From positions 62,001 through 126,000 of the forward strand of contig OMWX01000004.1 of assembly GCA_900314875.1 (NCBI GenBank): a stretch of 64,000 nt of DNA, in the 5' to 3' direction. Each line of letters begins with the position of its first letter. Position 1 is the first letter of the stretch. This DNA comes from an uncultured Actinomycetes bacterium. Lineage in GTDB: Bacteria; Actinomycetota; Actinomycetes; Actinomycetales; Bifidobacteriaceae. The position numbers and the translations under genes are program-made. Shown here piece by piece: positions 1 through 8,859 of this stretch. The notes under the pieces are model-generated. The model saw nothing but the letters and a program-made list of their open reading frames with translations. It searched no databases and was not told the DNA's origin.

Positions 1-1
1 T

Positions 2-160
2 TCAGGCGTTTTCGACGATCCTGACGACGAAGGCAGGGGAGTGCTGGAGTTTAAGCAGGGATTCGGCGGTTATGTCGAGGAACTTGCCGGCGAATTTGAA
101 ATGCCCGTGCGTCCGCTTCTGTACAAGGTTTCGCAGGCGGCCGGAAAGATTCTGGGGTGA
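2..160 (+). CDS. C-terminal end of a FemABX-type peptidoglycan bridge aminoacyltransferase (partial)
   Basis: Only the last 52 codons lie in the window, ending in TGA. The translated end contains FKQGFGGYVEELAGEF followed by a PVRPLLYK segment. This resembles the C-terminus of FemA/FemX enzymes, which add amino acids from aminoacyl-tRNA to the peptidoglycan side bridge using lipid II as substrate. Bifidobacteria carry such genes, which fits. The call rests on this short tail alone; the GNAT folds are outside the window. The next gene begins 9 bp downstream, so the two probably share a transcript. Confidence 0.55.
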   Translation, partial: SGVFDDPDDEGRGVLEFKQGFGGYVEELAGEFEMPVRPLLYKVSQAAGKILG

Positions 161-169
161 AGGAGAAAA

Positions 170-787
170 ATGAGCGATTCGTCTGACGCGATAAACGACC
201 AGCTTGAGCGCATTGTCGCATTGGGTTATCCGGATGTGGCGGATCTGACTGCGAATGCTTTTCGCGCTTTGGCTCGTCCGCTTTTGAAAGCCCTGGAAAA
301 AACCGAATTGGGAACCGATATTCTGCTGGTGCCGAATCGCGAGCTGGTTTCCCCGGAATCTCTTATTTCCAGAACAAGCATTAACAGGCGCGCGGGTTTC
401 ACCACAATGCCTGCACGCGATATCGTAAGTTTTCTGCCGCTGAACGGGCTTGAGCCTCCCGAAGGGCCGTTCTATCTGGTTGTCGAACCGCATACGGGCA
501 CATGCTATACGAATCGCGAACCCGATGCGGCATACCGGCTTTTGGAAACAAACTCGCATTTGCCGCTGACCTTGGAAGAAGGCTTGGCAATCGCTACTCA
601 GCACCCGGAATGGCTCGAAGTGAAAAACGGCTTCAATCTGCTCGGCTCTCGCAGCGCGGACGGGCGCGTGCCCAGCATTTGGATGAGCCAGTCGGCTCCG
701 CGTCTGGGATTCATCTGGCCAAACAGCCGCCACACTTGGCTCGGCAACGCATTTTGCATTGACCGCGCCGGCGCGGCTCTGTTCTGA
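170..787 (+). CDS. DUF5701 family protein
   Basis: This 205-residue soluble protein has no signal peptide or membrane segment. The C-terminal half, with FNLLGSRSADGRVPSIWMS and a W-PNSRHTWLGNA segment, matches what I remember of the DUF5701 family, found in actinobacteria and without an assigned function. The ATG follows an AGGAGAAAA ribosome binding site and lies 9 bp after the FemABX-type gene, suggesting co-transcription. Nothing in the protein shows a catalytic motif I can name, so no function is inferred. Confidence 0.7.
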   Translation: MSDSSDAINDQLERIVALGYPDVADLTANAFRALARPLLKALEKTELGTDILLVPNRELVSPESLISRTSINRRAGFTTMPARDIVSFLPLNGLEPPEGPFYLVVEPHTGTCYTNREPDAAYRLLETNSHLPLTLEEGLAIATQHPEWLEVKNGFNLLGSRSADGRVPSIWMSQSAPRLGFIWPNSRHTWLGNAFCIDRAGAALF

Positions 788-867
788 GTCGTTTCGAAAT
801 ATCGGACTGTCCCGCAATAGCTGTCCCGGAATAAGAGAAATCGAGTAAAGCAGCGAAAAATATATAG

Positions 868-873
868 TATAAT
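868..873 (+). promoter_or_regulatory. Possible -10 box for leuA
   Basis: A perfect TATAAT lies 62 bp before the leuA ATG. No convincing -35 hexamer is seen at 16-18 bp upstream. I see no leucine-rich leader peptide or attenuator hairpin in the 147-bp gap. Confidence 0.4.
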
Positions 874-934
874 TTCGCTCAAACCGCAAAGAATTTCAAC
901 CAATTGCAGAAAACGCACAGAGAGGACTGAACGA

Positions 935-2833
935 ATGGAACGGACATCTGTTTTTGAACTGGCAGACATTGCCGCTTCTTCCAACGGAGGAAACAATGAT
1001 CCGTCGCTTCCCAAAGCGAGATTCGTGGGCGAACCGCAGAAGCCCGGTCCCATGCCTTACTGCAAGTATCTGGCTTACGACAGGCAGATTCCTTTCAGCT
1101 ATCCTCAGCGCACATGGCCGGACAAAAAGATTCTCCGCGCTCCCCGCTGGTGTTCGGTCGATCTGCGCGACGGCAATCAGGCTTTGGTTAATCCTATGGA
1201 TTCCGAGCGGAAACTGCGTTTTTGGAATCTGCTGGTTTCCATGGGGTATAAGGAAATCGAGGTCGGTTTCCCTTCGGCTTCCGAAACGGATTATGATTTT
1301 ATCCGGCTTCTTATTGAGCGCGAACTGATTCCGGACGATGTGACGATTGCGGTTCTGACTCAGGCGCGCGAACATCTTATTCGCAAAACATACGAGTGTC
1401 TTAAGGGCGCAAAGCGCGCGATTGTTCATTTTTACAATTCTGTTTCCGTTCTCCAGCGCGAAGTTGTTTTCCGCAAAGACAGAGAAGAAATCAAAAAGCT
1501 GGCCACCGACGCTGCAAAACTGTGCAAAGAACTTGAAAAAGAAGCCGGCGACATTGATATTTATTACGAATATTCGCCCGAATCTTTCACCGGGACCGAG
1601 CCGGAATATGCTGTAGAAGTCTGCGATGCGGTTGTTGACGAAATTCAGGCAACTCCCGAGCGTCCGATTATCATCAACCTGCCGGCGACCGTCGAAATGA
1701 CAACCCCCAATGTTTTTGCCGATCAGTGCGAATATGTTTCGAGCAACCTGAAAAAACGCGATTCGGTTGTGCTTTCCATTCATCCGCATAACGATGAGGG
1801 TATGGCCGTAGCCGCTGCCGAACTGGCTCTGATGGCCGGCGTCGATCGCGTCGAGGGATGTCTGCTGGGCAACGGAGAACGCACCGGAAACGTTGATTTG
1901 GTCACCCTCGGACTGAATCTGTTTACGCAGGGAATCGATCCGCAGATTGACTTTTCCGATGTTCCTTCTATCCGCAAGACGGTTGAGTACTGCAATCAGA
2001 TTAAGATTTCCGAGCGTCATCCGTATGCGGGGAACTTTGTCTTTACCGCATTTTCGGGTTCTCACCAGGATGCGATTAAGAAAGGATTCGAAGCTCGCGA
2101 GCTTGCGGCTCAGACTGCGGGCGCGGATATTGACAAATATGTCTGGCTTGTTCCTTACCTGCCTATCGATCCTAAGGATGTGGGCGGAACTTACGAGGCG
2201 GTTATCCGCGTAAATTCGCAGTCCGGCAAGGGCGGAATGGCTTATCTGCTGAAGACTAATCATCATATGGATCTGCCTAAGAGACTGCAGATTGAATTTG
2301 ATAAAGTCGTTCAAAAGTATGCCGACGATACCAAGCGCGAAGTTAAAGACAACGATATATGGCGTCTGTTTAAAGATGAGTATCTTACGGTCGGCGAGGA
2401 CGGTCAGATTGACGGTCTTTCGCTTGCCTCCGATACTGAAGACAAGCTGAACAGCTGGGGACGTCTCAAGATTCTCGATCTTTCGATGACTGCCGGAATC
2501 GGGCAGAAAGACACGGTTCTCAACATGCGCATTCAGGATCGCCTTAATGATGAAGCCGAGCCTGCCGTGAAAGAAATTTCTGCTGCCGGCGACGGTCCGA
2601 TTGACGCTTTCCTTTCCGCGCTGTCAAACGAACTGGGCATAAAAGTTCAGGTTCGCGACTATGTAGAGCATGCGCTGCGGGAAGGTTCGGACGCGGCTGC
2701 CGTAACATATATCGAATGCGAAATCGGCGAAGAATCCGAATCACAGGTTATTTGGGGTGTGGGAATCGATACATCCACTACGCTTTCCTCGCTTAATGCG
2801 ATTATTTCGGCAATCAACCGCACAATGCGATAG
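935..2833 (+). CDS. leuA: 2-isopropylmalate synthase
   Basis: LeuA condenses acetyl-CoA with 2-oxoisovalerate, the first committed step of leucine synthesis. The 632-residue length fits the long actinobacterial form. The TIM-barrel signature DLRDGNQAL lies near residue 76, the metal-binding HPHNDEG near 283, and the glycine-rich GNGERTGN just after it. The last ~120 residues form the regulatory LeuA dimer domain, where leucine feedback normally acts. The ATG has an AGAGAGGA ribosome binding site. The gene stands alone: leuB, leuC and leuD are not nearby, as is common in bifidobacteria. It converges with the penicillin-binding protein gene. Confidence 0.96.
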   Translation: MERTSVFELADIAASSNGGNNDPSLPKARFVGEPQKPGPMPYCKYLAYDRQIPFSYPQRTWPDKKILRAPRWCSVDLRDGNQALVNPMDSERKLRFWNLLVSMGYKEIEVGFPSASETDYDFIRLLIERELIPDDVTIAVLTQAREHLIRKTYECLKGAKRAIVHFYNSVSVLQREVVFRKDREEIKKLATDAAKLCKELEKEAGDIDIYYEYSPESFTGTEPEYAVEVCDAVVDEIQATPERPIIINLPATVEMTTPNVFADQCEYVSSNLKKRDSVVLSIHPHNDEGMAVAAAELALMAGVDRVEGCLLGNGERTGNVDLVTLGLNLFTQGIDPQIDFSDVPSIRKTVEYCNQIKISERHPYAGNFVFTAFSGSHQDAIKKGFEARELAAQTAGADIDKYVWLVPYLPIDPKDVGGTYEAVIRVNSQSGKGGMAYLLKTNHHMDLPKRLQIEFDKVVQKYADDTKREVKDNDIWRLFKDEYLTVGEDGQIDGLSLASDTEDKLNSWGRLKILDLSMTAGIGQKDTVLNMRIQDRLNDEAEPAVKEISAAGDGPIDAFLSALSNELGIKVQVRDYVEHALREGSDAAAVTYIECEIGEESESQVIWGVGIDTSTTLSSLNAIISAINRTMR

Positions 2834-2953
2834 ATTGCGCATAATGCATAAATTGTGTTGCGAAGATTTTGCATTGTGCGGATTTTGAGACATGCGGATT
2901 TTGCGTTTATTGCGCTCGGCTTTGCAGATTTTGCGCTGTGACCGACTTCGCTG

Positions 2954-2986
2954 ATTCTCAGCCTATTCTCAGCCTATTCTCAGCCT
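2954..2986. repeat. Three tandem copies of an 11-bp unit ending inside a stop codon
   Basis: The unit ATTCTCAGCCT occurs three times in a row without mismatch. The array lies between the convergent leuA and penicillin-binding protein genes and overlaps the TAG stop of the latter (2985-2987). Just upstream, 2860-2940 holds four looser GATTTTGC copies. Confidence 0.9.
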
Positions 2987-5558
2987 ATTGCCGTCCCCAC
3001 AGTCCGTCCGATCCTCCTATGAGACCGGTATCGGCGGCTGCGGGGAATGTTTCATTTGTCTTGTTTTTTAATATTTCTGACAGATAATTTTTGACAAGCG
3101 CCGGAATGTAACCTTCTCCCTGTTCAAATCCGGAAAAGGTCGGAACGGTTTGCGCGCTCCCGTCGCTTCCTGAATTCCAAATTGCCATAACCGTTACTTC
3201 CGACGGAGTGTAAACTGCAAGAGAAAGAGCAGTGCCGTCATTTGCTGTTCCGGTTTTTCCGCACAGATTCCGTCCCAAGCCTGCAAGAGCCGCGGCTGAC
3301 CCTCCGGAGGAAACCGGACCGGTCATGGCTTTGTTCAGCACTGCGATGTCGTAGGAATTGAAAACTTGCTCTCCGATTTTTTCTCCGGTTTTTTCATCTG
3401 TTCCGCGACTGTCTGTTTTTCCGCTTTGCGCATTGTCGTCAAAGACGTAAACCTGCTCTTGTCCGGAATTCGGCTGATTTTTCGATGCTGAACTGTTCAG
3501 TGACGGCTGCTGTTTTGACGGCTGCTGTTTTGACACAGACTGAACAAAATGCGCTTTTACGCGTCTGCCTCCGTTTGAAAATGCCGAGTACGCCTGCGCG
3601 ATGTCTTTTACGCAAACCGCATCGTTTCCCAGAATGTTGTACGGCGAATCGGGACTTATTTCGCTGTCAATTCCGGCAGCTTTCGCGATTTTTGCCGTAA
3701 CTTGAGGAGTCAGACGTTCGTTGACTTCCATAAAAACCGTGTTTACGGACAATGCGGTCGCTTTATATAAATCGATTCTTCCGTAGCTTTTGTCTGCATA
3801 ATTTTTCATCGGCTGCGAAAGTCCGGCAAACATTCGCGGCGAATTGCCGTTAAAAGTCGTGTTTAAATTCACTTTGTTCTGTATCGCGCCTAAAAGCCCG
3901 AAAGGTTTCATAGTCGAACCGGGTTCATAGGACGCTTCGGTCGCATTATTCAGCTGTCTTGCAGAATAATCGTCGCCGGCATACATCGCTTCTATTGCGC
4001 CGTCGGCAGAGCGGACTGTCATCGCTCCCGACTGAAGTCCTTCGGGTTCGCTGTAGGCAGTTTTAGAAGCAGAAAGATTCTGAATTGCGTCCTGTTTCGC
4101 CTTGTCGATTGAGGTTACTATTCGATATCCCCCGGAATACAGCTGTTCGTTCGTGAATTTGCCCGAAGCGGTCAGTTCTTTCTGAACTTCGCGCAAAATA
4201 TAGCCCGACCCGCCTGAATCCTCGCCGGAATATGCGCTGTCCGGATTGTCGGAACCGACCGGCTGAGCAGTGTTTGCGATCGCGGCTGCTTTTTGCTCTT
4301 CGGTTATGTATCCGTCTTCATTCATAATGCCGATTACGCGCTCATACCTGGTTTTTGCGGCTTCAGGATTGTCAATCGGATTCCAAGCTGTCGGCGCGGG
4401 AATTATCCCTGCAATCATGGCTGACTCTTCTAAAGTGAGATTTTGCGCGTCTTTAGCGAAATAAGTCTGTGCGGCCGCCTGGATTCCGTATGCTCCGCGC
4501 CCGAAGTAAATTGTGTTCATGTAATTGCACAAAACCGTGCTTTTATCCTGCGATTGCGCGATTTTCATCGCCAGAACCGCCTCGCGCATTTTGCCGAAAT
4601 ACGAATCTGTTTCGCCCAGATAATACCGTTCCGCGTACTGCTGCGTCAGCGTCGAGCCGCCCTGTCGCGTGCCGTGCCTGATGTTGTTGTACAAAGCGCG
4701 CGCGATTCCCTGCAAATCCACGCCGTCATTCGACCAGAAAGTGCGGTCTTCGGAGGCGACAATGGCGTTTCCGACATGACTCGGCATTGCAGAACAGTCG
4801 GCAATCGTGCGGTTTTGCATTGCAAATTCGCCGATTTTCGTCACTCCGTCGCTGTAGAAAACGGTTGTTTTTTCTGCCACAGCAATCGCGTCGGGCTGCG
4901 GGATTTCGGTTGTTGCCCACAAATACGCGAAAAAAGCGCAGAAAAGCGTGAACAGAATCAGAATCGAACGGAAACAGAATCGCAAAATCGGATGTTTTTT
5001 CTTGGGTTTTTGGCCGCCCGCATTTGAGTACGCATTTGAGTATGCATCCGGATTTTCACTTATGTATGCGCTTGAATAAGCGGCTGAGCGCGAAGCATTC
5101 GCGTATGCGGCATTCGAGTGTGTCGGCCGGTTTTGTGCAGTTCTTCTTATTTTTTTCGCGTAGCTGCTTGCTGTTGTTCTGCTTGCTGTTGTTCTGCCTG
5201 CCGCAGTTTTATCAGCGGTTTTTGTGCGCGATGTTTTTGGAGAGATTCTCGCAGTATTTGCGGATTTTCGAGAGGTTCGCTGTGTTGATGTCTTATTTGC
5301 TGATGTTTTCTGTGCAGCTGTTCTGACCTCTGCTGTTCTTGTTGACGCTGTTCTTCTGTTCGCTGTTGTTTTTGCCGCAGTTTTATTTGATGCTGTTCTG
5401 TTTGACGAAGTTCTGCCGTTCGCCGTCTTGTTTAAAGCTGCTTTGCCTTTTGCTGTTCTGCCTGCAGATGTTTTGCCTGCAGATGTTCGCATGCCTGTTT
5501 TTGCGGCAGTATTGCGCCGGTTGGCGCTTTTCTTCGAATTTTCGTTATGTGCGGCCAT
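2985..5558 (-). CDS. Class A penicillin-binding protein (bifunctional transglycosylase/transpeptidase)
   Basis: This 857-residue membrane enzyme polymerises and cross-links peptidoglycan. Residues 1-190 form an unusual basic, Ala/Thr/Lys-rich tail built on KTA, RTA and KTS steps. One membrane helix lies at about 191-215. The GT51 domain follows, with catalytic Glu270 in SEDRTF and GGSTLTQQ at 300-307. The transpeptidase has Ser548-Thr-Met-Lys551, Ser604-Val-Asn606 and Lys768-Thr-Gly-Thr. All catalytic motifs are intact. A low-complexity Ser/Gln insert (about 675-700) lies inside the transpeptidase region. The tail should be cytoplasmic. The gene is divergent from ino1, an arrangement I recall from bifidobacteria. 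Confidence 0.93.
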   Translation of the reverse strand: MAAHNENSKKSANRRNTAAKTGMRTSAGKTSAGRTAKGKAALNKTANGRTSSNRTASNKTAAKTTANRRTASTRTAEVRTAAQKTSANKTSTQRTSRKSANTARISPKTSRTKTADKTAAGRTTASRTTASSYAKKIRRTAQNRPTHSNAAYANASRSAAYSSAYISENPDAYSNAYSNAGGQKPKKKHPILRFCFRSILILFTLFCAFFAYLWATTEIPQPDAIAVAEKTTVFYSDGVTKIGEFAMQNRTIADCSAMPSHVGNAIVASEDRTFWSNDGVDLQGIARALYNNIRHGTRQGGSTLTQQYAERYYLGETDSYFGKMREAVLAMKIAQSQDKSTVLCNYMNTIYFGRGAYGIQAAAQTYFAKDAQNLTLEESAMIAGIIPAPTAWNPIDNPEAAKTRYERVIGIMNEDGYITEEQKAAAIANTAQPVGSDNPDSAYSGEDSGGSGYILREVQKELTASGKFTNEQLYSGGYRIVTSIDKAKQDAIQNLSASKTAYSEPEGLQSGAMTVRSADGAIEAMYAGDDYSARQLNNATEASYEPGSTMKPFGLLGAIQNKVNLNTTFNGNSPRMFAGLSQPMKNYADKSYGRIDLYKATALSVNTVFMEVNERLTPQVTAKIAKAAGIDSEISPDSPYNILGNDAVCVKDIAQAYSAFSNGGRRVKAHFVQSVSKQQPSKQQPSLNSSASKNQPNSGQEQVYVFDDNAQSGKTDSRGTDEKTGEKIGEQVFNSYDIAVLNKAMTGPVSSGGSAAALAGLGRNLCGKTGTANDGTALSLAVYTPSEVTVMAIWNSGSDGSAQTVPTFSGFEQGEGYIPALVKNYLSEILKNKTNETFPAAADTGLIGGSDGLWGRQ

Positions 5559-5903
5559 GATGTTTTATTTTATCGCCTTTCGAAATCCGAAGCTTTTTCC
5601 TCTGTTTTTCTGCTGTTTCCTCCTCTGTTTTTCGCTGCAATGCCTGCTTCTGTTTATATATTTGCTGCAAATTCATGCGATTTCATGAAAATTTGTGCGA
5701 TTCATGCAAATTCGATAATTTGTCGTCAGTTTGCGCTTTTTCAGACGTTTCTCGCCTTGCAATACTCTGTCTCACACTCTTAAATATACACATCATGCTA
5801 AAGTGTTGAAACAAGAAACAGGAAAATCAAGTATATTTTCAATGAGGTGTGCCTTACACAAAGCGGCACCCTACCAACCAACATGCTTTGTGAGGAGATA
5901 CTC
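5559..5903. other. Divergent intergenic region between the PBP gene and ino1
   Basis: This 345-bp stretch separates two divergent starts. The half next to the PBP gene is T-rich and pyrimidine-biased on the plus strand, and I see no gene in it. The half next to ino1 holds a possible TATATT -10 box at 5832-5837, with TTGAAA at 5806-5811 as a poorly spaced (20 bp) -35 candidate, and then the structured leader described separately. Confidence 0.6.
5849..5892 (+). promoter_or_regulatory. Predicted H-type RNA pseudoknot in the ino1 leader
   Basis: Stem 1 pairs GTGCC (5849-5853) with GGCAC (5865-5869). Stem 2 pairs CACAAAGC (5857-5864), which lies in the loop of stem 1, with GCTTTGTG (5885-5892); all 8 pairs are Watson-Crick. 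The stems abut with no linker, loop 1 is 3 nt (TTA) and the last loop is 15 nt and A/C-rich. The 3' arm of stem 2 ends at the first base of the GAGGAG ribosome binding site (5892-5897). The topology could control ribosome access. I do not recognise it as a known riboswitch class. Folding was by eye. Confidence 0.5.
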
Positions 5904-7046
5904 ATGACGATTCGCGTGGCAATTGCCGGTGTGGGAAACTGTGCATCATCCCTCGTGCAGGGAATCACGTACTACAAAGATGCAAAAGATGATGACAAGA
6001 TTCCCGGTCTTATGCACACGGTTTTCGGCGGATATCGAGTAAGGGACATTGAGTTTGTAACCGCATTCGATGTTGACGCGCTTAAGGTCGGAAAAGATTT
6101 GAGCGAAGCGATTTTCGCTTCAATGAACAATACTTATAAGTTTGCCGACGTGCCGAACCTCGGCGTTGAAGTTTTGCGCGGACCGACCTCGGACGGACTG
6201 GGGCAGTATTATCGCGATGTTGTTGACGAGTCTGAAGCCGAGCCGGTTGACGTTGCCTCAAAGCTTAAAGAACACAAGGTTGATGTGCTTATCAGCTATC
6301 TTCCCGTAGGTTCCGAAGAAGCTGACAGGCTTTATGCTCAGGCTGCCGTCGATGCCGGTTGCGCATTCGTAAACTGTCTGCCTGTATTCATCGCTTCCGA
6401 TCCTGAATGGGCTCAGAAGTTCCGCGACGCCGGCGTTCCGATTGTGGGCGACGATATTAAGAGCCAGGTGGGAGCCACCATTACTCACCGCGTTATGGCT
6501 CGCCTGTTTGAAGATCGCGGAGTCCGTCTCGATCGCACATACCAGCTTAATGTCGGCGGCGATATGGACTTTATGAACATGCTCGAAAGGTCTCGTCTGG
6601 AATCCAAAAAGATTTCTAAGACGCGTGCCGTCACTTCGGTTGTTCCTCACGATATGGACGAGCACAATGTTCACATCGGACCGTCGGATTACGTCGCATG
6701 GCTTGAAGACCGCAAGTTTGCTTTTGTGCGTCTCGAGGGCACGACATTCGGCGATGTTCCGCTGAATTTGGAGTATAAGCTTGAAGTATGGGATTCCCCG
6801 AATTCCGCAGGCGTTGTAATTGATGCCGTTCGCGCGGCAAAGATTGCGCTCGATCGCGGTTTGGGCGGTCCGATTCTTGCTCCCAGCTCCTACTTTATGA
6901 AGTCTCCGGCTGTTCAGTACGAAGACAATGAGGCTCGCGAGCTTGTCGAAAAGTTTATCGAAGGAACTTGCGCCGGCACGAAGGAAGCTCTCGATGCCGA
7001 CGTAAAAGCTGCGGCAGAAGCCGGCAAGGATGTGTGGCACGCGTAG
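5904..7046 (+). CDS. ino1: Inositol-1-phosphate synthase
   Basis: The enzyme isomerises glucose 6-phosphate to 1L-myo-inositol 1-phosphate, using NAD, for phosphatidylinositol and related lipids. The 380-residue protein begins [20 protein letters not shown], an N-terminal Rossmann NAD site. [15 protein letters not shown] and the [12 protein letters not shown] segment are typical of the short actinobacterial/archaeal family. I chose the ATG at 5904 rather than an earlier in-frame ATG at 5847 because GAGGAG lies 6 bp before it and the protein then starts at the conserved strand. A strong terminator follows. The leader may fold into a pseudoknot. Confidence 0.95.
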   Translation: MTIRVAIAGVGNCASSLVQGITYYKDAKDDDKIPGLMHTVFGGYRVRDIEFVTAFDVDALKVGKDLSEAIFASMNNTYKFADVPNLGVEVLRGPTSDGLGQYYRDVVDESEAEPVDVASKLKEHKVDVLISYLPVGSEEADRLYAQAAVDAGCAFVNCLPVFIASDPEWAQKFRDAGVPIVGDDIKSQVGATITHRVMARLFEDRGVRLDRTYQLNVGGDMDFMNMLERSRLESKKISKTRAVTSVVPHDMDEHNVHIGPSDYVAWLEDRKFAFVRLEGTTFGDVPLNLEYKLEVWDSPNSAGVVIDAVRAAKIALDRGLGGPILAPSSYFMKSPAVQYEDNEARELVEKFIEGTCAGTKEALDADVKAAAEAGKDVWHA

Positions 7047-7094
7047 TTGCGCATAATCGCCTCGCATTCCGCTTTCGAAAAACCTTGCGAAATA

Positions 7095-7119
7095 ATCCCG
7101 CTCTGCGCGGGATTTTTTT
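7095..7119 (+). terminator. Rho-independent terminator of ino1
   Basis: A 7-bp perfect stem, ATCCCGC (7095-7101) with GCGGGAT (7107-7113), encloses a 5-nt loop and runs into seven T residues. Confidence 0.9.
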
Positions 7120-7190
7120 GTACCGACAGACAGCTGGCGGACAAATTCGGCATTGTTTTCAATGAGCGCGCAAAAGCGTCATTTTGAAAA

Positions 7191-7219
7191 TTGAACATAA
7201 ATTACATGAATGATAGACT
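7191..7219 (+). promoter_or_regulatory. Probable sigma70-type promoter of argJ
   Basis: TTGAAC (7191-7196) and TAGACT (7214-7219) are separated by exactly 17 bp. The argJ ATG follows 30 bp after the -10 box. Confidence 0.55.
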
Positions 7220-7248
7220 GTTTGACACAGATTTTTAAGGAGCAGATT

Positions 7249-8435
7249 ATGAATGAACAGATCGCTTGTGATTTTAAAGGCGAGATCGTTGTTCCTGCGG
7301 GCTTTCAATTTAACGGCGGCAATGCGGGGATAAAAAAACGGGTAAAAAGGATTTCGGTGTTGCGATCGCAGATGAGCCTTGTACTGCTTCTGCTGTATTT
7401 ACGAAAAACAAGTTTTGCGGCGAATGCATTCCTATCGGGAAAAAAGCGGTAAAAAACGGGGTATTGCAGGCAATCGTCGTGACGAGCGGAATAGCTAATG
7501 TTGCTACCGGCAAACAGGGAACAGAAAACGAAATAAGCATAATAGACAAACTTTCAAAAAGCCGGAATATATCTGTCGATGATGTTTTGCCTTCGTCTAC
7601 GGGTATTATCGGCGTACAGCTGCCGATAGAATCTGTTCTGGAAAGCATGGATGAGATTATCGAAAACGTTTCGCCGGCCTCTTTCATGGATTTTGCCGAA
7701 TCGATTATCACGACAGACAGCAAAATTAAAATTGAGAACAAGAAAATCGGGGAAGCTGCAATCCTGGCTACGGCAAAAGGCGCAGGCATGATTGAGCCGA
7801 ATATGGCGACGATGCTTTCATATATTTTCACAGACGCCAAAGTATCTCAGCCGGAACTCGACTTATTGCTGAAGAAAAGCGTTGAGCATTCTTTTAACAG
7901 CATGAGTGTGGATACCGATACGTCCACAAGCGACACGGTTGTCATCATGTCAAGCGGGAAATACGAGGTTGACGCGGAAGAATTCGGAAAAGTTCTTGAT
8001 GAAGTATGCATTTCTCTTTGCAGACAGATTGTTGACGGAGCGGAAGGCGCAAAACACAGAATAGAAGTGACTGTCGCTGATTGCGCTGATGAACGCGCGG
8101 CAAAGCTGATCGGCAAATCCGTCGTTAACTCTCCTCTTGTAAAAACTGCCGTTTACGGTTGCGATCCCAATTGGGGACGCATTGTTATGGCTGTCGGAAA
8201 GACGGAAGGAGCAGATTTCGATAAGAATAATATAGCGATATCGGTAGGCGACTATTGTATATTCAAAGACGGCAGCGAAGTGTCCGAATCTTTGCCGATG
8301 ATAAAGAAATATCTTGATTCGGAACACGATATCCGCATAAAGATATCTGTCGGCACGGGAGACTGCGAACATACGGTTTACGGCTGTGATTTGACAGAAG
8401 AATATGTGCGCATAAACAGTTATTACAGTACATGA
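7249..8435 (+). pseudogene. argJ: ArgJ-family ornithine/glutamate acetyltransferase, split by a -1 frameshift in an A7 run
   Basis: ArgJ moves acetyl from N-acetylornithine to glutamate in arginine synthesis. The ATG at 7249 has an AAGGAG site 6 bp upstream. The first frame reads to NAGIKK and then meets seven A residues (7332-7338). Reading on after one backward step gives TGKKDFGVAIADEPCTA, the expected ArgJ continuation, and the frame is open to 8435, about 395 residues in all, a normal length. The autocleavage segment EPNMATML with its nucleophilic Thr, and CDPNWGR, are present. Without the shift, translation ends at 7452. Homopolymer sequencing error, a true mutation or slippage decoding could each explain this. 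No other arg genes are nearby. Confidence 0.82.
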
Positions 8436-8753
8436 GACAGCACATGAGATTTCAGCGAAACTTATTATGAACAAAATAATGATGCGTATCTTGCGAAGCG
8501 AACGCTTTGAGGGATGCGCGTCAAATGTTTTTGCTGCCGATGCGTGCGCACGGATTTAAGAATGTCAAAAATTAAAAAATTTCCGAGTTTGCGTTCGGGA
8601 TTTCTCGCGAGACCGGTTGCTTATTTACAGAAAACTATTCACAGTTTCGGTCAAACCGGTTAAGCGGATTCCGGTTAAACGGAATTTGATTTAAACAGAA
8701 ATCATATCGAATGAATAAACCTGAACAGGATGAATAAATTTGAACAGCAAAAA
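8436..8753. other. Intergenic stretch downstream of argJ
   Basis: About 320 bp without a credible open reading frame. It is AT-rich with loose repeats such as AAACCGGTTAAGCGG and CCGGTTAAACGG near 8654-8692. I looked for a copy of the tRNA 3' end that would mark an integration site on the far side of argJ and found none. Confidence 0.5.
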
Positions 8754-8779
8754 AGCCGGGAAAACCCGGCTTTCGTTTT
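8754..8779 (-). terminator. Terminator shared by the initiator tRNA gene and argJ
   Basis: AGCCGGG (8754-8760) pairs with CCCGGCT (8765-8771) around an AAAA loop. The minus-strand copy is followed by a T run directly downstream of the tRNA; the plus-strand side has TTCGTTTT, so it may work both ways. Confidence 0.85.
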
Positions 8780-8782
8780 AAT

Positions 8783-8859
8783 TGGTAGCGGGGCATGGAT
8801 TTGAACCATGGACCTCTGGGTTATGAGCCCAGCGAGCTACCGAGCTGCTCCACCCCGCG
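8783..8859 (-). tRNA. Initiator tRNA-Met (CAU)
   Basis: The minus strand folds into a 77-nt tRNA including an encoded CCA (8783-8785). The anticodon loop is CTCATAA. Two initiator hallmarks are visible: the first base C cannot pair with U72, and the anticodon stem carries the GGG/CCC run. Confidence 0.95.

Noticed and set aside
896-2314. Long open frame on the minus strand opposite leuA (472 codons)
   Set aside because: It lies wholly antisense to a clear leuA gene, has no recognisable family and no good ribosome binding site; codon bias of the real gene explains it.
4443-5688. Plus-strand frames opposite the PBP tail, with Val/Leu/Ala-rich repeats
   Set aside because: They are the reverse reading of the basic Ala/Thr/Lys repeats of the PBP and look membrane-like only because of that.
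7046-8859. argJ as an island integrated at the initiator tRNA gene
   Set aside because: The gene lies on the 3' side of the tRNA, but I found no copy of the tRNA end on the other side and no integrase.
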